Source of the DNA: DASTQL01 sp035761805
Lineage (GTDB): Bacteria > Actinomycetota > Actinomycetes > Jiangellales > Jiangellaceae
Direction of reading: 5' to 3'
DNA length: 30,256 bases
Assembly: GCA_035761805.1 (NCBI GenBank)
Contig: DASTQL010000082.1
Location: forward strand, 1-30,256
Each line of letters starts with the position of its first letter. Position 1 is the first letter of the stretch. Positions 15,211 to 22,513 of this stretch are shown in pieces. The position numbers and the translations under genes are program-made. The notes below the pieces were generated by a model that was not told the DNA's origin, searched no databases, and was given only the letters and a program-made list of their open reading frames with translations.

Positions 15211-15984
15211 ATGACCACGCACCACCGCGCGCCCATGCGCGCCTGTTCGCCATCGCCACCGCCGGAGCCCTCGGCCTGGCCCCGCCGGCGACCGCCTCGG
15301 CCCACGTGACCGTCAGGGCGGACGACGCCGTCTCCGGCGCCTGGAGCAGGCTCACCTTCCGCCTGCCCAACGATTCCGACACGGCGGGTACCGTCGGACT
15401 CACCGTGAACTTCCCGACCGACACGCCCTTCGCCGTCGTCAGCGTCAAGCCGCATGTGGGGTGGGACGTCGAGGTCGCCCGAGACTCGCTGGACCACCGG
15501 TGGAGGCAGGCTCCTCCACCCTGGACGAGGTGGTCACGGCGATCACCTGGACCGCTCAGGGTGACACCATGATCGCACCGGGGCAGTTCGACGAGTTCGA
15601 GGTGTCGGTCGGCCCACTCCCCGAGGAGGAGAGGACGGTCGAGTTCCCCGCCGACCAGCACCAGAGCGACGGTGCGGTCGTCTCCTGGTCCGAGCCGCCC
15701 GACGACCACTCCGAGGGGTCGAGGCCCTCGCCGGCCTTCACCGGCGGGGGTGGCGACGGCTCCGGTGGGTCCGACTCGGGCCACGACGACGAGGGCGGCA
15801 GGGACGACCCGGCCGACCCGGCCGAGCCGGCACCCACCAGCAGTGACCAGGTCGAGCCGCAGGCCGCTACCAGTGGCGGGCGCGACACCGCCGCGCGGGT
15901 CCTGGCCGGCGTCGCCCTGGTGGTCGGCGGGCCTGGCTCGGTGTGGCCGCCGCCTCTTTCCGTCGGAGGCGCGCCGGTGCGTGA
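15211..15984 (+). pseudogene. ycnI: ycnI-like (DUF1775) copper-associated protein gene, three apparent 1-nt deletions
   Basis: A YcnI product can be pieced together from three frames. ATG 15211 begins MTTHHRAPMR, but the signal peptide RLFAIATAGALGLAPPATAS continues one frame back from about 15240. The domain body then runs AHVTVRADDAVSGAWSRLTF to about 15490. PPVEAGSSTLDEVVTAITW and FDEFEVSVGPLP continue in a third frame. The C-terminal anchor GVAAASFRRRRAGA reaches TGA 15984 only after another shift near 15928. All three breaks are repaired by one extra base each. The mature N-terminal His that follows the signal peptide in YcnI proteins (AHVTV) is preserved. YcnI binds copper outside the cell. 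Its reconstructed stop overlaps the copC start, supporting former operon membership. Either true decay or sequencing error explains the breaks. Confidence 0.8.
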
Positions 15985-16639
15985 GCGGCGCACCCGTCGC
16001 CTGGCCGCCGCCGTCGCAGCGACCGCGCTCGCCGGGGTTGCCCTCCTCCTGGGGGCGGCGCCGGCCGCGGCGCACAACACCCTCACCGGAAGCACGCCCG
16101 CCGACGACTCGACGGTCACTGATCCCGTCACCGAGGTGGTGCTCGAGTTCGACCAGGCCGTCCAGGCGGAGTTCGCCCAGGTCGCTGTGCTGGGCGCCGA
16201 CCAGACGCCGTACGGGAGCGGGGAGCCCGCCGTGGTCGGACGCACCGTCACGCAGACGGTCGAGCCGCTGCCAGCGGGGCGCTACGACGTCTCCTACCGG
16301 GTGGTCTCAGCAGACGGGCACCCGGTGAGCGGCACGATCTCCTTCACGGCGACCGGTCAGGCGGCGCCGCCACCGGTGGAGACCCCGACGGCGGAGCCGA
16401 CGAGGACCCCTGCGGTCGCCGAGCCCACCCCGGCAGACGCGGACACCGCACCCGCCACCGCGGAGGCCGACCCGACCGGGGCCGCCGTCGCCGTGAGCGA
16501 GAGCACCGGCCTGCCGACGGCCGCGCTGGTCGGCGGCGCCCTGGCTGCGGCTGCGGGTGTCGCCGCGGTCGCCTTCCTGGTCGTCCGGCGGCGCCCCGGC
16601 GGCGACGTCGGCGCCGGACCGGCGGACACTGGGTCCTGA
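15977..16639 (+). CDS. copC: CopC-domain copper-binding protein with C-terminal anchor
   Basis: A 220-residue exported protein from GTG 15977. The signal peptide ends APAAA before HNTLTGSTPADDS, so the mature chain starts with or next to His33, the N-terminal Cu(II) ligand of CopC. The partner Asp113/His115 lie in SADGHPVSG. Together they give the high-affinity Cu(II) site, and no Met-rich Cu(I) site is visible, as usual for actinobacterial CopC. A Pro/Thr/Ala-rich linker (about 130-180) leads to a membrane helix (182-203) and basic stop-transfer RRR, so it is membrane-tethered. Its stop overlaps the start of the CopD-CtaG gene (TGATG). Confidence 0.92.
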   Translation: MRERRTRRLAAAVAATALAGVALLLGAAPAAAHNTLTGSTPADDSTVTDPVTEVVLEFDQAVQAEFAQVAVLGADQTPYGSGEPAVVGRTVTQTVEPLPAGRYDVSYRVVSADGHPVSGTISFTATGQAAPPPVETPTAEPTRTPAVAEPTPADADTAPATAEADPTGAAVAVSESTGLPTAALVGGALAAAAGVAAVAFLVVRRRPGGDVGAGPADTGS

Positions 16640-18654
16640 TGTCCACCACCGCCGAGCGCCGCACGGACCCGGCGCGGGCACCGAGCACACCACGCTGGGC
16701 CGTTCCGGCGGTCCTCACCGGCGTCGTCGTGCTGGCCGTCGCGCTCCTGGTGGGTGAAGGAGGCGGAGAACCGACCCTGCCCGGTATCACCGATACCGGA
16801 CCGGTCACGCGCTGGGGCCTCCCACTGGCCACGTACACGATGCAGGGCGCCGCCGCCGTCACCGTGGGGTTCCTGCTGGTGGCCGCGATGCTCCCAGCCC
16901 GCGACGGCGACCTCGGCGGCGAGGCACTGCGCGCCCTCCGTATCGCCTCGTGGTCGGCCGGTGTGTGGACGCTGGCGGCCGCCGCCGTCCACCTGCTCAC
17001 GCTGTCAGACCTCGTGGGGCTACCGCTGTCCCGTGCCCTGACGGGGCCCTCCTTCCTCACGTACACGCTCGAGATCGACCAGGGGCGCGCCTACGCGGCG
17101 GTGGTCCTGCTGACGGCCAGCCTGGCCCTGGCCGCCCGGGTCACCCTGGGCCATGGGGGTGCGGTCGCGCTGCTCGTCGTCGGCCTCGGGGCGCTCGTCC
17201 CACCCGCCCTCGTCGGCCACTCCAGCTCGGGTGACTACCACCACCCGGCGTCGGTGTCGCTCCTCGTCCACGTCGTCGGCGTCGCCCTCTGGGTCGGGGG
17301 CCTCGTGGCCGTCTCCTGGTACGCCGCGGTCGGCGGGCGGCACCTCCCCCGCATCGCCGCCTCGTTCTCCGCGGTGGCCCTGGCCGCCTTCGTCATGGTC
17401 GCTGCGAGCGGAGCACTCAACGGCGCCATCCGGGTGACCACGCCGCTCGACCTGCTCACGACGCCGTACGGGTGGCTGCTCGGCGCCAAGGTCGTCGCGC
17501 TCGTCCTCCTCGGCCTCGCGGGGTGGACGCACAGGCGGCGGACCCTCGGCGAGCTCGACAACGGCCGGCCGGGGGCCTTCCGCCGGCTGGCCGCCGGCGA
17601 GGTGGTCCTCATGGCCGCCACGGTCGGCCTGGCCGTCGCGCTCTCGCGCACCCCCCCGCCGCCCCCGGAGGACTTCGGCGCCGTCACCCGCGCCCGCGAG
17701 CTGTTGGGGTTCCTCCCGCCGCCCGAGATCTCCCCGCTCCGGTTGGCCACGCTGGTCTACCCCGAGCCGGTCTTCGCCCTCGGCTGCCTAGCCGGACTGC
17801 TCCTGTACGTGGCGGGGGTGGCCCGGCTGCGCTCGCGCGGCGACCGGTGGCCCGTCGGCCGGACGATCGCGTGGCTGCTTGGCCTGGCCGTGGTCGCGGT
17901 GACGACGTTGTCCGGGCTCCAGACGTACGGGATGGTGCTCCTCAGCGCCCACATGACGCAGCACATGGTGCTGGGGATGCTGGCCCCGATCCTGCTGGTC
18001 CTCGGGGCGCCGGTCACGCTGGCGTTGCGCGCGCTGCGCCCGGCCCGCCGAGGTGAGACGGGGCCGCGCGAGTGGGTCCTCGCGGCCACCGGGAGCCGGG
18101 TCGCCCGGGTGCTGACCCACCCGGTCGTGGCCTTCGCGATCTTCGTGAGTGCGCCGTTCGTCGTCTACTTCACCGGGCTCTTCGAGTACGCCATGCGCCA
18201 CCACACGGCTCACACGCTGATGAGCCTGCACTTCATGGCCGCGGGCTACCTGTTCTACGAGGTGCTCATCGGGGTGGACCCGCTGCCCCGGCGCCCTCCG
18301 TACCCGGCCCGGGTCGGGCTCCAGTTCGCCGCCATGGCCTTCCACGCCATCTTCGGTCTGGCGCTCATGGAGTCGGCGCTGCTGGTGGGCGGCGAGTACT
18401 TCCTCGAGCTCGGCAACGGCATCGCCTGGCTCCCCGACCCACTTGACGACCAGCGGGTCGCCGGGCAGCTCACCTGGAGCTTCGGTGAGCTGCCGGCCCT
18501 TGCCGTGCTCGCCGTGCTGGTCGTGCAGTGGGTCCGCTCGGACGAGCGGGACGCCCGCCGTTTCGACCGCCGGGAGGCCGACGCCGAGGCGGAGCGGATC
18601 GCCTACAACGCCTACCTCGCCGAGCTGGACCGCCGCAGCCGCGGGCAGCACTGA
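16639..18654 (+). CDS. CopD / cytochrome c oxidase assembly factor CtaG fusion membrane protein
   Basis: A 671-residue polytopic membrane protein. The N-terminal half (about 60-340) is CopD-like, with a conserved GLGALVPPALVGHSSSGDYHH region and VVGVALWVGGLVAV. The C-terminal half (about 375-650) is a caa3-type CtaG domain, with HMTQHMVLGMLAP at about 437-449, the MRHHTAHTLMSLHFM segment near 515 and FHAIFGLALM. CopD is linked to copper import and CtaG to delivery of copper to cytochrome oxidase. CopD-CtaG fusions are known in actinobacteria. It is translationally coupled to copC (ATG overlaps TGA). The charged tail (ERDARRFDRREADAEAERI) is cytoplasmic. The gene ends 51 nt before tRNA-Phe. 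Confidence 0.92.
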   Translation: MSTTAERRTDPARAPSTPRWAVPAVLTGVVVLAVALLVGEGGGEPTLPGITDTGPVTRWGLPLATYTMQGAAAVTVGFLLVAAMLPARDGDLGGEALRALRIASWSAGVWTLAAAAVHLLTLSDLVGLPLSRALTGPSFLTYTLEIDQGRAYAAVVLLTASLALAARVTLGHGGAVALLVVGLGALVPPALVGHSSSGDYHHPASVSLLVHVVGVALWVGGLVAVSWYAAVGGRHLPRIAASFSAVALAAFVMVAASGALNGAIRVTTPLDLLTTPYGWLLGAKVVALVLLGLAGWTHRRRTLGELDNGRPGAFRRLAAGEVVLMAATVGLAVALSRTPPPPPEDFGAVTRARELLGFLPPPEISPLRLATLVYPEPVFALGCLAGLLLYVAGVARLRSRGDRWPVGRTIAWLLGLAVVAVTTLSGLQTYGMVLLSAHMTQHMVLGMLAPILLVLGAPVTLALRALRPARRGETGPREWVLAATGSRVARVLTHPVVAFAIFVSAPFVVYFTGLFEYAMRHHTAHTLMSLHFMAAGYLFYEVLIGVDPLPRRPPYPARVGLQFAAMAFHAIFGLALMESALLVGGEYFLELGNGIAWLPDPLDDQRVAGQLTWSFGELPALAVLAVLVVQWVRSDERDARRFDRREADAEAERIAYNAYLAELDRRSRGQH

Positions 18655-18684
18655 CGGTCCGCTCGGGTCGCTCTCCGGGTCCGT

Positions 18685-18690
18685 TACACT
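18685..18690 (+). promoter_or_regulatory. -10 box for tRNA-Phe
   Basis: TACACT fits TANNNT and ends 15 nt before the tRNA. A -35 is not obvious. The box shows the tRNA can be transcribed independently of the copper operon that ends just upstream. Confidence 0.5.
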
Positions 18691-18705
18691 CGTCCGCGCC
18701 CACGA

Positions 18706-18778
18706 GGTCAGGTAGCTCAGTTGGGAGAGCGTCCGCCTGAAAAGCGGAAGGTCGGCGGATCGAACCCGCCCCTGACCA
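18706..18778 (+). tRNA. tRNA-Phe (anticodon GAA)
   Basis: A 73-nt cloverleaf. The acceptor stem pairs GGTCAGG with CCTGACC, and the discriminator is A. TAGCTCAGTTGGGAGAGC forms the D-arm. Anticodon stem TCCGC/GCGGA with loop CTGAAAA reads GAA. The T-loop is ATCGAAC, with A instead of the usual T at position 54, a minor departure. CCA is not encoded. Confidence 0.96.
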
Positions 18779-18787
18779 CCGCCGGCG

Positions 18788-18834
18788 CCACGAGGAACCG
18801 CACCCACCTCTCGGGAGGGCCCGGCTCCTCGTGG
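18788..18834 (+). terminator. Terminator hairpin after tRNA-Phe
   Basis: CCACGAGGA (18788-18796) pairs perfectly with TCCTCGTGG (18826-18834). A second hairpin, GTGTCCG/CGGACAC (18834-18840, 18848-18854), follows directly. Tandem GC-rich stems lie 9 nt after the tRNA. Confidence 0.6.
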
Positions 18835-18857
18835 TGTCCGGCGCCGTCGGACACGGT

Positions 18858-18880
18858 ACGGCGGGCAGGGGAGCCGCCGT
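18858..18880 (-). terminator. Terminator hairpin after bldC
   Basis: ACGGCGG (18858-18864) and CCGCCGT (18874-18880) form a 7-bp stem with a 9-nt loop, 7 nt beyond the bldC stop on the minus strand. No T-run. Confidence 0.45.
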
Positions 18881-18887
18881 CGCCGTG

Positions 18888-19124
18888 TCAGGCCGGCGCC
18901 TGCTCGGCGTTCTCCTGCGACTCCACCCGCTGCTGGGGGATCTGCCCCGCGAGCAGCGAACGCACCTCCGACTCGCGGTATCGCCGGTGGCCGCCCAGGG
19001 TGCGGATCGAACTGAGCTTGCCGGCCTTGGCCCACCGGGTGACCGTCTTGGGGTCGACCCGGAACATCGCCGCGACCTCGGCCGGTGTCAGCAGCGGTTC
19101 GGCATCGGGACTTCTCGTCGCCAT
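18888..19124 (-). CDS. bldC: BldC-like MerR/excisionase-type DNA-binding regulator
   Basis: A 78-residue protein consisting essentially of one winged helix-turn-helix: LLTPAEVAAMFRVDPKTVTR, then WAKAGKLSSIRTLGGHRRYR and ESEVRSLLAG. This matches BldC, the small developmental regulator of Streptomyces that binds DNA cooperatively at direct repeats; most other actinobacteria have an orthologue. The short acidic/Gln tail is poorly conserved. The ATG at 19124 has a very strong ribosome-binding site, GGAGGAGG, with 7-nt spacing. Genes for an unknown conserved protein and an amino-acid dehydrogenase follow it in the window, an arrangement I recall from the Streptomyces bldC region. Confidence 0.93.
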   Translation of the reverse strand: MATRSPDAEPLLTPAEVAAMFRVDPKTVTRWAKAGKLSSIRTLGGHRRYRESEVRSLLAGQIPQQRVESQENAEQAPA

Positions 19125-19299
19125 CCCATTTCCTCCTCCCGTCGTGACATGGAGCCGGTCGGCCCCTTGTCGGACATTCCACTCCTGACTTCGACGCTCG
19201 GCCACCGGAACCGCCGTATTGGCCCCGAGTACGACGGATTCCGTAGGTCTGATCCCCACATCAAACCGCATCAATAACGCAAATGGAAGGAACTGTGAG

Positions 19300-20145
19300 T
19301 CAGCTGGACCGCTCCAGGGCCTGCACGGACTCCCACCGGTCGGCCAGTCGCCGGTAGGCCCGCGCCGCCGTCCGGGTGTCCCCTGTGGTCAGGGCCGCGA
19401 GCGCGGCCGCCACGTCGGCCGACGACTGGTCCGTCCGCAGCCCGTCGTCGCCGACCAGGTGGACCAACCCCCCGTAGTCGAGCTCGACGACCGCCCGCGG
19501 GTGCCACTCCTCCAACCACCGCCCCAGGTCCTCGACGGCGGCCGCCATCGCGCCGTCCTCGACGGCCTTGCGCAGCACGCCCAGCGCCCTGGCCACCCGG
19601 CGCCGGGCGTCGACCATCCGGGCCCGGTACACCAGCGAGCGCACGCCCTCGCCCAGGACGAGAGCGCGCTCACCCGGATCGAAGGCGACGAACCACCGTA
19701 CGGGGACGTGCCACGTCGCGGTGAGGATGTGCGGGACCCAGTCGGGGTGCTCGGCCTGCCAGACCGCGAGGTCGGCGTCGGCCTCGGCGGCGGCCTCCGA
19801 CGGGAGCACCGCGTCGGCGACCGGGTCGGGCAACCCGGCACGGAAGTCGGCCGCCGCGAGCCAGCACCGCAGGCGGTCCTGGACCGGGCACAGGTACGGG
19901 CCGTCCGGCTCGTGCAGCACGTAGGCGTCGCCGCTCTCCTCGTGCGGGGCCACGACCGGCGGCGTGCAGACGGCGCGGGCCAGTGCGGCGACCTGCTCCC
20001 GCGCCATCACCCGCCGCCGGTCCGGCCGGCCGGCTGCCGTGGCGTACGAGCGCCATCGCTCCCGCTCGCCTGCGGCGAAGGCCTCCAACGGTTCGTACAC
20101 GCGCAAGTACGCCGCGTACGGCGGCAGCGTGCGCGTCCTCACCAC
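19300..20145 (-). CDS. Conserved actinobacterial protein of unknown function beside bldC
   Basis: A 281-residue soluble protein. The start is GTG 20145 or the adjacent GTG 20142, with no clear Shine-Dalgarno. It opens RTRTLPPYAAYLRVYEPLEA and has a cysteine-containing segment (YLCPVQDRLRCWLAA), a Trp-rich centre (HPDWVPHILTATWHVPVRWF), and an arginine-rich, helical C-terminus. No catalytic or metal motif is recognised. The position between bldC and the amino-acid dehydrogenase seems conserved in actinobacteria (from memory). The stop lies 175 nt upstream of the bldC start on the same strand, so cotranscription is possible, but the gap could hold a separate bldC promoter. Confidence 0.75.
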   Translation of the reverse strand: MVRTRTLPPYAAYLRVYEPLEAFAAGERERWRSYATAAGRPDRRRVMAREQVAALARAVCTPPVVAPHEESGDAYVLHEPDGPYLCPVQDRLRCWLAAADFRAGLPDPVADAVLPSEAAAEADADLAVWQAEHPDWVPHILTATWHVPVRWFVAFDPGERALVLGEGVRSLVYRARMVDARRRVARALGVLRKAVEDGAMAAAVEDLGRWLEEWHPRAVVELDYGGLVHLVGDDGLRTDQSSADVAAALAALTTGDTRTAARAYRRLADRWESVQALERSS

Positions 20146-20244
20146 GGCATCGTGTCACGGGAGGCCCCGCGGACGACCCTAGAGTGACTGTGGCAACGTG
20201 ATCGCCCGCACACCCCCGCGGGCCTGACCGAAGGGGTCACCACC

Positions 20245-21360
20245 GTGACTCATGACCACAGCACCCCGATCGGCACCGCCCTCGGCGTCTTCGCCCGGGG
20301 CACCGGCCACGAGCAGGTGGTGTTCTGCGCCGACCGCAGCACCGGCCTGCACGCCATCATCGCGCTGCACTCCACGGCCCTCGGACCCGGTCTGGGCGGC
20401 ACGCGCTTCTACCCGTACGAGACGGAGGAGCAGGCGCTCGCCGACGTGCTGGACCTGTCGCGCAGCATGTCGTACAAGAACGCCCTCGCGGGACTGGACC
20501 ACGGCGGCGGCAAAGCCGTGATCATCGGCGACCCCGACCGGGACAAGAGCGAGGCGTTGCTCCGCGCCTACGGGCGCTTCGTGGCCTCACTCGGCGGGCG
20601 CTACATCACCGCCTGCGACGTCGGTACGTACGTGGCGGACATGGACGTCGTCAGCCGGGAGTGCCGGTGGGTGACCGGTCGGTCGCGGGCCGAGGGCGGG
20701 GCGGGCGACTCCAGCGTCCTCACCGCCTACGGGGTCTTCCAGGGCATGCGCGCCTGCGCCCGGCACCTCTGGGGCAACCCGACCCTGCGCAACCGGCGGG
20801 TCGGCGTGGCCGGCATCGGCAAGGTCGGCGCCAAGGTCGTCGACCTGCTGGTGGACGACGGTGCCGAGGTCCTCGTCACGGACGTCTCGGAGCAAGCGGT
20901 CGCGCGGGTCGCCTCCGACCACCCGTCGGTGGAGGTCGTCGACGACGCCGATGCCCTCGTACGCTCCGACATCGACGTCTACGCGCCGTGCGCCCTCGGC
21001 GGTGCCCTGACCGACGAGGTCGTCGCCGTCCTGCGCGCCCGGGCCGTCTGCGGAGGGGCCAACAACCAGCTCGCCCACCCGGGGATCGAGAAGATGCTGG
21101 AGGACCGCGGCATCCTCTACGCGCCCGACTACGTGGTCAACGCGGGCGGGGTGATCCAGGTGGCCGACGAGCTGCACGGCTTCGTGTTCGAGCGGGCCCG
21201 GGCCAAGGCCGAGCGGATCTTCGACACCACGATCAGCATCTTCGAGCTGGCCGCCACCGAGGGTGTCCCACCCGCGGTCGCCGCGGACCGGCTCGCGGAG
21301 CGCCGGATGGGCGAGGTGGCCCGCCTCCGCGACGTCTGGCTGCCCACCCGTGGGGGCTGA
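20245..21360 (+). CDS. Glu/Leu/Phe/Val-family amino-acid dehydrogenase (valine dehydrogenase-like)
   Basis: A 371-residue NAD-dependent enzyme of branched-chain amino-acid breakdown. It converts an L-amino acid to its 2-oxo acid and ammonium. Substrate-binding GPGLGGTRFYPY is followed by the catalytic region SMSYKNALAGLDHGGGKAV, with Lys78 and Lys90. The Rossmann site GVAGIGKVGAKVVDLL has GxGxxG at 190-195. GGANNQLAHP and DYVVNAGGVIQVADE near the C-terminus are typical. Length suits leucine/valine dehydrogenases (about 365) and is shorter than glutamate dehydrogenases. GTG 20245 has GAAGGGG about 8 nt upstream. The neighbourhood resembles that of Streptomyces vdh; leucine or phenylalanine specificity cannot be excluded. 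Confidence 0.93.
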   Translation: MTHDHSTPIGTALGVFARGTGHEQVVFCADRSTGLHAIIALHSTALGPGLGGTRFYPYETEEQALADVLDLSRSMSYKNALAGLDHGGGKAVIIGDPDRDKSEALLRAYGRFVASLGGRYITACDVGTYVADMDVVSRECRWVTGRSRAEGGAGDSSVLTAYGVFQGMRACARHLWGNPTLRNRRVGVAGIGKVGAKVVDLLVDDGAEVLVTDVSEQAVARVASDHPSVEVVDDADALVRSDIDVYAPCALGGALTDEVVAVLRARAVCGGANNQLAHPGIEKMLEDRGILYAPDYVVNAGGVIQVADELHGFVFERARAKAERIFDTTISIFELAATEGVPPAVAADRLAERRMGEVARLRDVWLPTRGG

Positions 21361-21462
21361 TCGACCCCTCCTGGGCGCGGCCACGATGCAGCATCTCGGC
21401 GCGGCACGATGTACCGTGCTCTGTACGAGCCTGATGTCAGTGGATCTTCCGAGGGCGTCCAG

Positions 21463-21468
21463 TACGGT
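21463..21468 (+). promoter_or_regulatory. Candidate -10 box for DUF3073 gene
   Basis: TACGGT fits TANNNT, with a weak TGGATC 16 nt upstream. The start codon at 21506 follows after 37 nt. Confidence 0.3.
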
Positions 21469-21505
21469 TGGTCGCCCCGTGTCATGTGCGAGGGGGTCGG
21501 ACCCT

Positions 21506-21694
21506 ATGGGGCGCGGCCGGTCGAAGGCCAAGCAGACGAAGGTGGCCCGCCGTCTGAAGTACCAGACGTTCGACACCGACTTCGCCTCGCTGCAGCGAGA
21601 GCTGTCCGGCGCCGAGCGAGCCGAGCTCGAGGCGCAAGAGGCCGAGGGCGCCGACGAGTACGACGACGAGTACGAGGACGACGACTACCGCTGA
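21506..21694 (+). CDS. DUF3073 small conserved actinobacterial protein
   Basis: A 62-residue protein: a basic, arginine/lysine-rich start MGRGRSKAKQTKVARRLKYQ, a middle TFDTDFASLQRELSG, and a strongly acidic Asp/Glu/Tyr tail. This bipolar charge layout and the opening motif define DUF3073, a family restricted to actinobacteria with no known function. ATG 21506 has GAGGGGG about 10 nt upstream. It lies between the dehydrogenase and the methyltransferase, near purM-purF, a recurrent location in the phylum as I remember it. Confidence 0.9.
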   Translation: MGRGRSKAKQTKVARRLKYQTFDTDFASLQRELSGAERAELEAQEAEGADEYDDEYEDDDYR

Positions 21695-22496
21695 CCGGGC
21701 CGGGGCCGCCGCCCGCTGGTCCGCCGAGCTCGCCGGGTGGGGCGTCCCCGAGCCGATCCTGCGCGCCGCCCCCGAGTCCCCGTGGCGACTGCCGCCGACC
21801 CGCTTCGCCGCCGATCCCCCGGGAGCGGCAGGGACTCGTCCGGACCCGACGCCGTCGCGCCGGGTCGCGCTCGAGGCGGTTGCGGGTGGCGGCCGCGTGC
21901 TGGACGTCGGCTGCGGAGCGGGGGCTGCGTCCTTGCCGCTGATCCCACCGGCCACCTCGGTCACCGGGATCGACTCCTCCGCCGAGATGCTCCGGGCCTT
22001 CGCAGCCGACGCGGCGACCCGCCCCGTCCCGTACCGGCTGATGGAGGGACGGTGGCCGGACGTGGCGGACCTCGTCGGCCCGGCTGACCTGGTGGTCTGC
22101 CACCACGTCCTCTACAACGTGCCCGACCTCGTCGGCTTCGTGCTCGCGCTCACCGCGCACGCCCGGCGGCGGGTCGTCGTCGAGCTCACCGAACGACACC
22201 CGCTGACCGAGCTCGGACCGCTGTGGCGGCGGTTCCACGACCTGGAGCGTCCTGCCGGGCCCGACGCGGGCCTGGCGGTCGAGGTGATCGCCGGTACCGG
22301 CGTCTCCGTGCGGCAGGAACGCTGGGAGCAGCCGCGCGCGACGGTGGCGGCGGCGGAGCGTGTCAGCCTCACCCGGCAGCGGCTCTGCCTCACCGCCGAC
22401 CGCGACGGAGAGGTCGCGGCGGCGCTCGAGGAGCTGGCACCGCCGGGGCCGAGGCTGGTGCGCACGCTCTGGTGGCCCGGCGGGGCCCCGGGCTGA
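21690..22496 (+). CDS. Class I SAM-dependent methyltransferase; 5' end without a usable start codon
   Basis: The protein has motif I VLDVGCGAGAASLPL and the acidic motif II region VTGIDSSAEMLRAF, then ADLVVCHHVLYNV, all of a class I methyltransferase. Family-like N-terminal sequence is readable upstream in the same frame (AAARWSAELAGWGVPEPIL, ESPWRLPPTRF) back to about 21690. However, this frame contains no ATG, GTG or TTG between the TGA at 21555 and GTG 21897, which would delete the N-terminal helices and start inside motif I. A shift of one base near 21691-21705 could join it to a CTG/ATG-like start overlapping the DUF3073 stop. The substrate is unknown. The given start marks the homologous region, not a start codon. 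Confidence 0.65.
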   Translation, partial: ADRAGAAARWSAELAGWGVPEPILRAAPESPWRLPPTRFAADPPGAAGTRPDPTPSRRVALEAVAGGGRVLDVGCGAGAASLPLIPPATSVTGIDSSAEMLRAFAADAATRPVPYRLMEGRWPDVADLVGPADLVVCHHVLYNVPDLVGFVLALTAHARRRVVVELTERHPLTELGPLWRRFHDLERPAGPDAGLAVEVIAGTGVSVRQERWEQPRATVAAAERVSLTRQRLCLTADRDGEVAAALEELAPPGPRLVRTLWWPGGAPG

Positions 22497-22513
22497 ACCC
22501 GGCTCAGCCCGGG
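22487..22513. terminator. Bidirectional terminator built from both stop codons
   Basis: CCCGGGCTGA (22487-22496) and TCAGCCCGGG (22504-22513) are perfect 10-bp arms with a 7-nt loop. The TGA of the methyltransferase ends the left arm and the TGA of purM (minus strand) begins the right arm, so one stem serves both converging genes. Confidence 0.6.

Noticed and set aside
17788..19182. Long minus-strand open frame across copD-ctaG, tRNA-Phe and bldC
   Set aside because: It crosses a tRNA gene and two well-supported genes in other frames, and its translation is Gly/Arg/His-rich without motifs.
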